Shown here one piece after another: positions 19,208-29,000 of a stretch of DNA of 40,897 nucleotides. The stretch lies in assembly GCA_945872855.1 (NCBI GenBank), contig CAMCAW010000007.1, forward strand, positions 1-40,897. Direction: 5' to 3'. This DNA is from Rickettsia typhi (GTDB taxonomy: Bacteria > Pseudomonadota > Alphaproteobacteria > Rickettsiales > UBA1997). Position numbers and translations under genes: made by a program. Position 1 is the stretch's first letter, and each line of letters starts with the position of its first letter. Under the pieces are notes generated by a model. It worked only from the letters and a program-made list of their open reading frames with translations. It had not been told where the DNA came from and did no database searches.

Positions 19208-21007
19208 CTATACAAAACCGCCGCTCTCTTGCAAAACAATAACCGCCTCTTCCTCGGCGCCGCCAACCACTTCCATCTCATACATTTTTTTATAAAATCC
19301 ATTCCACTCCATCAATTCGCGATGCGAACCAATTTCGGCAATTTCGCCATCTTTAATAAAAATTATTCGATCAGAATTAATGACCGAAGAAAGCTTGTGC
19401 GCAATGCTAATCACGGTTTTATGGCGCGCTAAATCATCGATGATTTTCATAATCGATTGCTCATTTTTGCTATCCAAGGCTGATGTCGCTTCGTCAAGCA
19501 AAAGCACTGGCGAATCCTTGATAATAGCGCGCGCAATGGCAATTCTTTGACGCTCACCACCAGATAATTTTATGCCTTTTGAGCCCGCAAAACTATCCAT
19601 TCCATCGGGCAATTTTTTAATAAAATGCAAGAATGGATGCTCTTCTATAATGCGCTCTACATCGGCTCTAGTAATAGATTTATCGACATAGGCAATATTT
19701 TCGAAAATCGTGCCCGAAAAAATAAAACTATCTTGCGAGATATAAGAAAAATTTTGCCGCAAATCGATAAATGAAAATAATCTTATATCGATATCGTTGA
19801 TTAAAATCGCGCCAGAATCAACATCGTAGAAACGCAGCAGAAGCTGTAGAATTGTGCTTTTGCCGCTGCCACTAGAACCCACAATCGCAATTTTTTCAGC
19901 TGGCTTTATAACGCAATTAATGTTGCGCAACGTGATCATTTCTTTGCGCGAAGGATAAGAAAAATGCACATCTTTGCACTCAATTTTAATTTGTTTTTCG
20001 GGCGTGAATCGCAATGGATTCGCAACTTCTTTAACAGGGGAATCTATTTTTAACAATTCAAAAATTCGCCCTGAAGCCGCAGAAGCGCTCTGCATCTGGC
20101 CCGCCACTTGACTTAGCGACGCTAAAGAACTTGCAACGATAACCGAATAAAAAACAAACGAGGATAATTCGCCCGAAGTCATTTTATTTTGCAACACATA
20201 ATGCCCGCCAAACCACAGCACCACTGCGATGCCGCCAAAAGCTAAAGAAATTACTGTGGCTATTAAAAGCGAGCGAATTTTAATTTTTGCCAAAGCCACC
20301 TGCAAAGATGTATCGACAAAATTGGTGAAATTTTTGATTTCTTTTTCTTCGCAAGAATAAGATTGAATTGTTTTAACGCCGTTGATCGTTTCTTCAATAT
20401 GCCCTCCAACCAATGCTAGAGCTGATTGCGACTTTGTTGATAATCTTTTGATCCACTTTCCCATCACAAAAATTGGTGCGATAGCAATAGGAATTATCAT
20501 CACCGAAATTAGCGTGAGCTTGATGCTGGTAAAAAATAAAAAACCAATTCCGCCAACAAAAAGTAAAAAATTGCGCAAGAAAAATGGCGCGCCATTGCTG
20601 ATTATGTCATAAAGGACAAATGTGTCGAGAGTAAGGCGTGAGATGACATCGCCCGCTTTTGAAGTTTCAAAAAATTCTGCCGAAACTCTGATAACGTGAT
20701 CGTAAGATTTTTTGCGCAAATCGGCGATGACCCTTTCTGCAACGCTATTGGTTAGACTAGCGCGATAATAGCCCGCAACCGCCATCACCAAAACTGCAGC
20801 CACGAATATTAACAATGACAAATTCAGAAAAAATGCATTTTGCTGCACAAAGCCAAAATCGATCAAATATTTAATTGCCTTACCAAAAAACAAAATCATC
20901 AAAGCTGTAACAGCAAGAGCCAGTAAGGCAACAACCACATCAAATTTATAAGGCTTAAAGAATGGAATTAGGCTTAATAAATTATTGTAGGATTTTTTTT
21001 GGGACAT
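19208..21007 (-). CDS. ABC transporter, fused permease/ATPase (MsbA-like)
   Basis: Six-TM N-terminal half, Walker A VGSSGSGKSTI, signature LSGGERQRIAIARAI, Walker B PVLLLDEATSALD. Confidence 0.93.
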   Translation of the reverse strand: MSQKKSYNNLLSLIPFFKPYKFDVVVALLALAVTALMILFFGKAIKYLIDFGFVQQNAFFLNLSLLIFVAAVLVMAVAGYYRASLTNSVAERVIADLRKKSYDHVIRVSAEFFETSKAGDVISRLTLDTFVLYDIISNGAPFFLRNFLLFVGGIGFLFFTSIKLTLISVMIIPIAIAPIFVMGKWIKRLSTKSQSALALVGGHIEETINGVKTIQSYSCEEKEIKNFTNFVDTSLQVALAKIKIRSLLIATVISLAFGGIAVVLWFGGHYVLQNKMTSGELSSFVFYSVIVASSLASLSQVAGQMQSASAASGRIFELLKIDSPVKEVANPLRFTPEKQIKIECKDVHFSYPSRKEMITLRNINCVIKPAEKIAIVGSSGSGKSTILQLLLRFYDVDSGAILINDIDIRLFSFIDLRQNFSYISQDSFIFSGTIFENIAYVDKSITRADVERIIEEHPFLHFIKKLPDGMDSFAGSKGIKLSGGERQRIAIARAIIKDSPVLLLDEATSALDSKNEQSIMKIIDDLARHKTVISIAHKLSSVINSDRIIFIKDGEIAEIGSHRELMEWNGFYKKMYEMEVVGGAEEEAVIVLQESGGFV

Positions 21008-21030
21008 TTTGGTTGCGCTAATAAAAATTA

Positions 21031-21297
21031 TTACAACGAATTATGCGAGCCATCGCAAATTACGCCGCTCTTGCTGTGTTTGCAGCCGCAGAAGCGAACT
21101 TTTTTGCTTTCGGTTGCTTCATAGGCAACCGATTTCATTATGCTGGTGCCATCGGCGTTTTTGTAGGCTTTGTGAGCCCCGTCGCAAAATGGTTGGCTTT
21201 GTGAAAAGCCACAAGAGCACCAGAAATATTTTTTGCCCGCCTCAACTTCAATGCTAAATGGCGCTTTTGCGGCAATTTTTGGGAGTGTTTCTTGCAT
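21031..21297 (-). CDS. CDGSH iron-sulfur domain protein (two motifs)
   Basis: CSCGFSQSQPFCDGAHKAY and CGCKHSKSGVICDGSHNSL. Confidence 0.93.
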   Translation of the reverse strand: MQETLPKIAAKAPFSIEVEAGKKYFWCSCGFSQSQPFCDGAHKAYKNADGTSIMKSVAYEATESKKVRFCGCKHSKSGVICDGSHNSL

Positions 21298-21327
21298 AAA
21301 ATAATGGGTTATATAGGAGGGAAAACT

Positions 21328-22440
21328 TTACAGAACTAGATCATTTACGGCATCAACATCATAAATTTCTAAACCCACTTTTTGAGCACGTTCATAATAT
21401 TTTATTTCTTTGAAAACCGCCATTTCGCTTCGCCCGTTAATTACAAAAACAACTTTTGCGCTAGTAAATTTTATCTTCAAACTTGCGACTAACCTATTGA
21501 TAACTTCTTGGTATTTTGGATTAGAAATATAGGTGATATATTTATCTAACTTCTGCTTCAGGCTCTCTGCCGCTGAGGCTTTATCGGTTATTTTTGCTTT
21601 GTCATATTCTTGAAAATAACGAATTGATTTAAAATCAAGAATATAAAGAACGTCGTCTTTTAAAAACACCAAATCACAGAGCAGCATTTTAGTTTTTTCA
21701 ACATCAAGCGTAGCAGACTCGATATATTTTTTATTGGCCTCGTGCCCAGAAATTTTGATATTTTCAATTACACTAGTAATAATTTTTTTAGTGAGAGGAT
21801 CGGCCGCAACGGCAGTGGGCGCCGCTTTTGCTACAATTAAAGAAGATGACCCAGCCGCTGCCGCAGCGGTAACTGAATAAACGGCCTTATCAAGTTTTGC
21901 ACTAACTAAATCGCTTTTCTGCTTAAATGATTCAACGTTTTTAGAAATATTATCAAGATAACCATAAACACTCTTCACCGTTTGATCAATAACGGCGCGA
22001 CTTTCAACGGTTTCTTCTCTATGACTTTGACTCAATTTAGTAAATAAATCGCTACCAACTTTAAGAATAATCTCCTTCGCGTCTTCCATCGCAGCATCTT
22101 GGATAAGCTTCCAATCGCCCATGCGCTTTTGAACTTCTTGCGTTTTTTGCAATGCCAGCTCAATTTGTTTTTCTGCCTCAAGACGCAAACGCGCTTCTTC
22201 TTCTTTTTCTTTGCGCAATTCATCGATGGCGTGAAGCAACTGTTTTACTTGCTCTATCTCGGTTTTTATTTCGCCCGTAAGGCCGGTGTTTAGCGTTTCT
22301 TTTTCAGTTATTTCGCGACTTAAATGCTTTTCGAGATCACGAATTTTGAAGGCCGTAGTAATTCTAAAATGCGAATATCGAAAATATATAATCAGCGTCA
22401 TAAGCGCCAAACCGATATTGCTGATGATGATGTAAATCAT
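21328..22440 (-). CDS. RmuC-like protein: N-terminal TM, coiled coil, C-terminal nuclease-like domain
   Basis: N-terminal TM segment, long coiled coil, then LLCDLVFLKDDVLYILDFKSIRYF, which fits the D...DxK pattern of RmuC/PD-(D/E)XK-like proteins. Confidence 0.6.
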   Translation of the reverse strand: MIYIIISNIGLALMTLIIYFRYSHFRITTAFKIRDLEKHLSREITEKETLNTGLTGEIKTEIEQVKQLLHAIDELRKEKEEEARLRLEAEKQIELALQKTQEVQKRMGDWKLIQDAAMEDAKEIILKVGSDLFTKLSQSHREETVESRAVIDQTVKSVYGYLDNISKNVESFKQKSDLVSAKLDKAVYSVTAAAAAGSSSLIVAKAAPTAVAADPLTKKIITSVIENIKISGHEANKKYIESATLDVEKTKMLLCDLVFLKDDVLYILDFKSIRYFQEYDKAKITDKASAAESLKQKLDKYITYISNPKYQEVINRLVASLKIKFTSAKVVFVINGRSEMAVFKEIKYYERAQKVGLEIYDVDAVNDLVL

Positions 22441-22448
22441 ATGTTAAA

Positions 22449-23318
22449 TTACGAAATTTTTAGATTGTCAATTAATCTAACTCCGCCCAAATAGACTGCA
22501 ATAAATATCCGTAAATTTTTTCCCGAATTTGTATCGTAAGTCAATTGCAAATTTTCTTCGTCGCGAATTTCTAAATAATCGATTTCTTCAAAACCCATTT
22601 CTAATAATTCGATAGATTTTTTTTGCAAAATATATTGCACAATTTCATCTTGCGGCACCGCATTTGATGGAAGATTATTTATCTCGGATTTTATTTCTGA
22701 TAAAATTCTAAAAATGTTTGTAGCCTTTATTTGCAAGGCTTCGCTAAGTCTTTCATTGCGAGAAGAAAGCGCCAAACCATTTGTTTCTCGCACAATTTTA
22801 TGAGTTAAAATCTCGATTTGAAAATTTAAATCTCGCACTAATTTTTTTATCACCAAAGCTTGCTGAAAATCTTTTTCGCCAAAAATCGCAATATCAGGAT
22901 CGATAATATTGAACAATTTTGTTACCACCAAAGCCACGCCGTCAAAGTGCCCTGTTCGCGTAGCGCCACATAAACAATCAACAAATTTTGTTACCGCAAT
23001 TTTAAAAGCAAATTCGTGAGAATAAATTTCTTCTTCGTTTGGCGCAAAAACATAATCAACTCCACAAGCCTCAAGCTGCGCCAGATCTCGCTCTAGCTCG
23101 CGCGGATATTTTTTATAATCTTCAAGATCATTAAATTGCGCGCGATTCACAAACAAACTCACCACCACCACATCGCCAACTTCGCGCGCCTTCTTCATCA
23201 AAGCAAAATGCCCGCGATGCAACGCCCCCATGGTTGGAACAAAAATGATTTTCTTGCCAAGTTTTTTTTCCTCAACAAGTTTTTGTCTAATTTGCGAAAT
23301 TGTTTTTGCCGTAAACAT
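22449..23318 (-). CDS. panC: Pantothenate synthetase
   Basis: VPTMGALHRGHFALMKKAR, VVVSLFVNRAQFN, IFGEKDFQQ, GLALSSRNERLS. Confidence 0.96.
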   Translation of the reverse strand: MFTAKTISQIRQKLVEEKKLGKKIIFVPTMGALHRGHFALMKKAREVGDVVVVSLFVNRAQFNDLEDYKKYPRELERDLAQLEACGVDYVFAPNEEEIYSHEFAFKIAVTKFVDCLCGATRTGHFDGVALVVTKLFNIIDPDIAIFGEKDFQQALVIKKLVRDLNFQIEILTHKIVRETNGLALSSRNERLSEALQIKATNIFRILSEIKSEINNLPSNAVPQDEIVQYILQKKSIELLEMGFEEIDYLEIRDEENLQLTYDTNSGKNLRIFIAVYLGGVRLIDNLKIS

Positions 23319-23345
23319 ATAAAATATTTTTTTGAATGCCGAGAT

Positions 23346-23984
23346 TTAAGAATTTATAACATCAGATATTTTTAATAAACCAAAATCCTCCAAACAAACC
23401 CTCGCCCCCAACTTAAAAAACTCCTCATCATGCGTCGCCATCACAACAACCCCGCTATTCTCCAACTGCGTTTCAATCAACCCCTTTAGCAATTTTTTCC
23501 CCTCCGCATCTAAATTATTCGAAGGCTCATCTAAAACCCAAATCGTTGCAGGGCACGCCAACAAACGCGCCAACTGCACCCTCTTCTGCCAACCCGCTGA
23601 AAGATTCTTCACCTTCTCATCTATTTTTTCTTCCAACTTAAAAAACCGCAAAGCCGCAGGAATCAAGATCTCGCTATCATGCAACTTCGCATAAAATAAA
23701 AGATTTTCTAACACCGTCACATCTTGCTTCAAAAAATTTTTATGCCCAATAAATTGTAAATCGCCGTTAAAATCATCGCGAAAATCTTCAATATTTTCGC
23801 CGCTCCACAAAATTTTTCCCTTAGATTCTTTAGAAATGCCTGCTATGATTTTTAGCAACGAAGTTTTTCCTGAACCGTTTTTTCCACTAACAATTAGGGC
23901 CGAGCCCAAGAACAGCGTGAATCCAAGCGCTGAAAAAATTATTCGCTCGTTTTTTTTGCACTCAAGATTTTCTATTGTGAGCAT
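23346..23984 (-). CDS. ccmA: Heme exporter ATP-binding protein CcmA
   Basis: LIVSGKNGSGKTSLLKIIAGI, LSAGWQKRVQLARLLACPATIWVLDEPSNNLD; the WQKRVQLARL-type signature is typical of CcmA. Confidence 0.88.
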   Translation of the reverse strand: MLTIENLECKKNERIIFSALGFTLFLGSALIVSGKNGSGKTSLLKIIAGISKESKGKILWSGENIEDFRDDFNGDLQFIGHKNFLKQDVTVLENLLFYAKLHDSEILIPAALRFFKLEEKIDEKVKNLSAGWQKRVQLARLLACPATIWVLDEPSNNLDAEGKKLLKGLIETQLENSGVVVMATHDEEFFKLGARVCLEDFGLLKISDVINS

Positions 23985-23995
23985 TTATGAGTTGA

Positions 23996-24108
23996 GTAAT
24001 TATTTTTATTGAAAAAGATTATAAACAATGCCATATGGCCCTACGGCCCGCGTTGCTAAAGCGGGCCATATGGCATTGTTTATAATCTTTTTCAATAAAA
24101 ATAATTAC
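23996..24108. repeat. Perfect 46-bp inverted repeat with 21-nt spacer (arms 23996-24041 and 24063-24108)
   Basis: gtaattatttttattgaaaaagattataaacaatgccatatggccc and its exact reverse complement; spacer tacggcccgcgttgctaaagc. Confidence 0.97.
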
Positions 24109-24127
24109 TGATTAAATTTTATAAAAA

Positions 24128-24790
24128 ATGTCGACCCTAAAATTCTTTGAACATTCTGCCGTTACCAATCCAAAATATCTAGTGATTTTCCTTCACGGAT
24201 ATGGCTCTAGCGGCGAAAATTTACTCGATCTTGCGCATGAATTTGGGCATGTTTTGCCTGATGCTCATTTTATTTCGCCCAACGCCATAGAGCCTTGGGA
24301 GGGCGGCTTTCCCAATGCTTATCAATGGTTTTCTCTCGCTAATTGGGGTGCAAATCGCGATCTCCAAAAAGTTGCAGAAAGCGTTAAAAAAGCCAACGAA
24401 ATTCTCGGTAAATTTATCGCAGAACAGCTTGAGCGCTTCAATCTAAAACCCGATAGTTTATTTTTAATCGGCTTCTCGCAAGGCGCGATGATGAGCATGT
24501 ATCAAGGGTTGGTGATGCCTAAAAAACCTGCAGGAATTATTTCTTATTCAGGAAAATTAATTTTGCCGGAGCATCTCGGCGAGATTACAGCCTCTAAGCC
24601 AGATATTTGTCTTGTGCATGGCAAGCTAGATTCTGTGCTGCCTTTCACCAATTTTTTGGAAGCAGAAAAATTGTTGCAAGAAAATGAAATTCCGTTTGAA
24701 TCACATGCGGTTGAACATCTCGATCACACAATCGATATTCACGGCATTCGCGCCGGCATGCATTTTGTGAAAAATATTTTGAATAAATAA
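24128..24790 (+). CDS. Phospholipase/carboxylesterase family alpha/beta hydrolase
   Basis: LVIFLHGYGSSGENL, FLIGFSQGAMMSM (GFSQG nucleophile elbow), catalytic D (HGKLDSVLP) and H (HLDHTI). Confidence 0.92.
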   Translation: MSTLKFFEHSAVTNPKYLVIFLHGYGSSGENLLDLAHEFGHVLPDAHFISPNAIEPWEGGFPNAYQWFSLANWGANRDLQKVAESVKKANEILGKFIAEQLERFNLKPDSLFLIGFSQGAMMSMYQGLVMPKKPAGIISYSGKLILPEHLGEITASKPDICLVHGKLDSVLPFTNFLEAEKLLQENEIPFESHAVEHLDHTIDIHGIRAGMHFVKNILNK

Positions 24791-24793
24791 ATT

Positions 24794-26062
24794 ATGAAAC
24801 TTTCCAATTTTTTCCTCCCAACACTAAAAGAAAACCCAGCCGACGCCGCCATCGCCTCGCATCAACTAATGATTCGCGCGGGCATGATTCGCCAAACCGC
24901 ATCTGGCATTTATAGCTGGCTGCCCTTGGGCCTCAAGGTTTTGCGCAATATCGAAAACATCATACGCGACGAGCTCAACAAGGCCGGCACCTTAGAAATA
25001 TTAATGCCAACCATTCAACCAAAAGAACTGTGGATCGAATCTGGCCGCTACGATGACTATGGCAAAGAAATGCTGCGCATCAAAGACCGCCACGACCGCG
25101 ACATTCTCTACGGCCCAACCCACGAAGAAGTTGTAACAGATTTATTCCGCAAAAATGTTACGTCATACAAAGATTTGCCGAAAAATCTCTATCAAATTCA
25201 CTGGAAATTTCGCGATGAAATTCGCCCGCGCTTCGGCGTAATGCGGGGCCGCGAATTCTTGATGAAAGACAGCTACTCGTTCGACTTAGACGCCGTTAGC
25301 GCGCGCCAAACATATGATTTAATGTATGCCACTTATTTCAAGATTTTTCAGCGCCTTGGCCTAAAACCAATAGCCCTGCGCGCCAACACTGGAGCCATTG
25401 GCGGCGATCTCTCGCACGAATTTCACGTGTTGGCAGACACTGGCGAAAGCGCAATTTACTACGATAAAAAGTTCGACGAACTCTCTGCCAGCGCCAGTTT
25501 TAACATTCAAGAAATGCAATCGGTTTATGCCATGGCCGACGAAATGCATGATGCAGCAAATTGCCCGATCGCCGAAGATCAGCTTGCCTCTAGGCGCGGC
25601 ATTGAGGTTGGTCACATTTTTAACTTTGGCGAGAAATATTCGAAAGCCATGGAAGCCGCGGTTACAGGCCCTGCAGGCGAGAAAATTTACCCAAATATGG
25701 GATCTTACGGAATTGGCGTATCGCGCTTAGTGGCCGCCATCATTGAAGCCAGCCACGATGCAAATGGCATTATCTGGCCAAAAGCTGTGGCGCCGTTTCA
25801 GGTTATTCTAATAAATTTAAAACCGGGAGAAGCCAATTGCGACAAGCTCTGCGAAGAAATTTATGCAAAATTTCAAAGCAAGAATGTTGAGATTTTATAT
25901 GATGATAGCAAAGCTAGCGTGGGGCAGAAATTTTCGGTGGCAGATTTGATTGGCGTTCCAACGCAAGTGGTTGTAGGGCCGAAAGGCGCGGCCAATGGAA
26001 TGGTAGAGGTGAAAGATCGCGCTAGTGGTGAAAAGCGCGAGGTTACAGCTAGTGATGTTTAG
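24794..26062 (+). CDS. proS: Prolyl-tRNA synthetase (short form lacking the insertion domain)
   Basis: MIRAGMIRQTASGIYSWLPLGLKVLRNIENIIRDE, GPTHEEVVTDLFR, YQIHWKFRDEIRPRFGVMRGREFLMKDSYSFD; 422 aa. Confidence 0.96.
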   Translation: MKLSNFFLPTLKENPADAAIASHQLMIRAGMIRQTASGIYSWLPLGLKVLRNIENIIRDELNKAGTLEILMPTIQPKELWIESGRYDDYGKEMLRIKDRHDRDILYGPTHEEVVTDLFRKNVTSYKDLPKNLYQIHWKFRDEIRPRFGVMRGREFLMKDSYSFDLDAVSARQTYDLMYATYFKIFQRLGLKPIALRANTGAIGGDLSHEFHVLADTGESAIYYDKKFDELSASASFNIQEMQSVYAMADEMHDAANCPIAEDQLASRRGIEVGHIFNFGEKYSKAMEAAVTGPAGEKIYPNMGSYGIGVSRLVAAIIEASHDANGIIWPKAVAPFQVILINLKPGEANCDKLCEEIYAKFQSKNVEILYDDSKASVGQKFSVADLIGVPTQVVVGPKGAANGMVEVKDRASGEKREVTASDV

Positions 26063-29000
26063 TGGGTAGCTTGAGAGCCTTTTTTCTGCTGCTCTTCTCG
26101 TGCTATCAAAAGCTCACCGTAAGCAACTCGAGCAATAGACGATGGTCTCTTGCTCTTGTTATCTTCTAGTTGCGCAAATGTGGTAACTTCGCCGTTGGGT
26201 CGTAGTGGATCGAGAGCATTATTCCTCTTAATAACAGGAAGAACCAGATCAAGCATATCCTTGAATTCTTCGTTGCTTTTTGAGACACTCTGCATCTTCA
26301 ATAAATTACCATTTATACATTGCTGCAACTCATTCGAATTCCCTGAACCAGCTTCATGATCTTTCAGAGCCGCTCCAAAAGCCGTAAGAGCTATAACATC
26401 AGCCTCAGAAACAACACTGTTGTTATAAGAAATAATAGCTTTCTGAATATCGGTTACAACTAGTTTAGTAATAGCTTCGCGGTCATTAATACTTAATGAC
26501 CCACCCTTCTCTATCTTCACTTTATTTCTGCCTATAATAGCCTTAAGTTCAGTAACTTTAGCTTTAAAAGCCTCATCATTTAGTTCCTCTTCAACCCGCT
26601 CTAATTTTGAAAAATCAACCATTGGGCCACCCGTACCTTCTGATGCCGCTCTACTCCTCACGCAAATACTCAACGGATCAGCTGGTTTAAATTTGTTATT
26701 TCCATTAATATCCAAACTGATTATCTTTCGGCTTAATATCGCATCAGCAGTTTCCGCAGATGTATGTTCTAAATAACCTTGTAGATTTAAAATGGCTCGA
26801 GCGATAGCGCCTTCATATCTCCTAACCAAGTCCATATCTCGAATATCATCAGGAGTCTGAATTGTCGAACAACACATTGCCCGCGCCGCCCGCTCTAGCA
26901 CAGGAGATAATTCGTGCTCTTCTCCATGCTTGTGCTTCAGCCATTTGTTTTCTGCATTTAGCCTGCCTACTTCAGCTTGTGAGTCAGTAAGTTGCGAATT
27001 AAGGTCCTGATTAGTAGCTTGTAATTGCGCAATCTCAGCATCTTTTGCCTTAAGCGCCGCCTGCTGAGCAGGAAGTATAGTCTCCTCGATATATTTTTCT
27101 AGAGCAGCCAGAGCGGCCTCTTGAGCGACTAGATCATTTATTGGATAAAATTTATTATCATCTTGGTGAAGTACACAAATATTAAACCCTCCTCCTTCTT
27201 TCCGAATACCATATCGCTCTCCTTCTGCTTTAAAAATATTATAAAAGCGGCCAGGTGTACCTGTTGAATTGCCAACAAGAGCACCACCACCCTCATTAAC
27301 AATTCCCATCTCATGCGCTGCCTTCAAAGCATGATACGTGACCCCCAACCGCTTCCGCACATTACTCCATTTCTCCGCTTCTAGTCGAGCCAGTTCTTCT
27401 GCCCGAGCCCGAGCCAGTTCTTCTTGGAGTTGTTGATTTACTTGACGCAGTCCTTCTGCCCGAGCCTGTTCTGCTGCTTCTGCCCGAGCCTGTTCTGCTG
27501 CCCGAGCCCGAGCCTGTTCTGCTGCCCGAGCCCGTTCCGCTTCCAGTTGTTGAGCTGCTGCAGCAGCTGCAGCTGCTGCATCTTGAGCCGCCTTTTCTGC
27601 TTGAGCTCGTAGGACTCGTATCTCTCTCCCCGCTTGCTCTGCGGTTTCCGCTGTTTCCGCTTTCGATCTCTCTAACTCCCCCTTCAAAGCATCAAGCTCA
27701 CCTTGCTGATCGCGCAACCGCTGCTGAAGATCCTCATTAGCAGCATCATCAAATCGCTTTTGGACTACCTTCTCATCAATAACAGCTTGCAAAGCGTCAT
27801 TTTCACTCTGCTTTGCAGCAACAAGGTCTTGCTGCCTTGCCGCCTCCGATTCTGCATCTCTCTTAGCGGCCTCCGCAACCCCCACCGCCGCTCGAACTGT
27901 ATCCAGCTCACTTTGTATCCTCACGAGATCAATCTGAAACTGACCTCTCTCACTCCTTAACGCATCCACAGCAGTATCTTTCTCACTAGTGAGCGTGGCT
28001 ACTGTTTGCTCCAGAGCGTTAAATTGATCCTGCAATTGTCTCAGTCTTTCTAAACCCTCAGCTTCCCGCGAAGCCAAAGTCACGTTTTCATTCCGAACAG
28101 TTGTAAGCTCTTCCTTCAATCCCAACTTATCAGTGTCAAACGCATCTCTTTCAGTCTCAGTCTTCAGTAACTCTGCCTGAGTTCGATCAATTTCCTGCTG
28201 ATACCACTCATCATTGCTCCTAGCCTGCTCTTCCTGAGCTGTTAGTCTCGCCTCAACCTCCTGCACTCTTTGGGCAAGAGTATCTCTCTCAGCGCTAACA
28301 GTACTAAGCTCCGTTTCCTGAGCGACGAATTTCGCCCTTAATTCATCTAGCGACCCCCGAACCGTCGCCCCCTCACTCTTAAGAGTGTCTATCTCGGTGT
28401 TTTGCAATGCAATGGTAGCATCCTTAGAAGAACCATCTATCCGCGCAGCATCAAGCTCTCTTTTCGCTGCCAGCCGCGCCTGCTCTGCCGCTTCCCGAAC
28501 AGTTTGCGCCTCTTGCTCTAGTTGCGAAATGCGCTCAGTCTGCTTTGTAGCGAGTGCAGCTTGCGCAGCAGCATATTCAGTAAGTCTTTTGTTTTCTGCG
28601 CCTGAAGTTCGATTCTCATTTAACAATGCCTCAATTTGCTGTTTAGCCTCTTTAAGTTCAGCTTCCTTACTGGTCACAACAGCTCTAATAGTAACTATCT
28701 CGTCATTTTTATTCCCCACTTCCGCAGTATGTTCCTCTTCTGCACTAGCGAGCACTTCTTGCGACACCGCTAACTGAGCTACTAAAGCCGCATTACTCTC
28801 CCGCAACTTAGTAGCCTCACTTGCCGCCGCTTGCCTTGCCTCCTGAGCTTCCTGCGCAACTCTTTCTGCTTCCCGCAATCTATTCTGCAGATCCGCACTC
28901 TGTGCAACAACCCCCCTAGGATTAGGAACGTCAGCTGCCTTATTCCTTTCAAGCTCAAGTGCGCGCAGTCGAGTAATCTCTTCGTGCGTTTCTTCCCAAG

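Noticed and set aside
23996-24108. Interpretation of the 46-bp palindrome as an assembly foldback artefact
   Set aside because: Different intact genes sit on each side and symmetry stops at the arm ends, so a foldback chimera is unlikely, although read-level confirmation would be needed.
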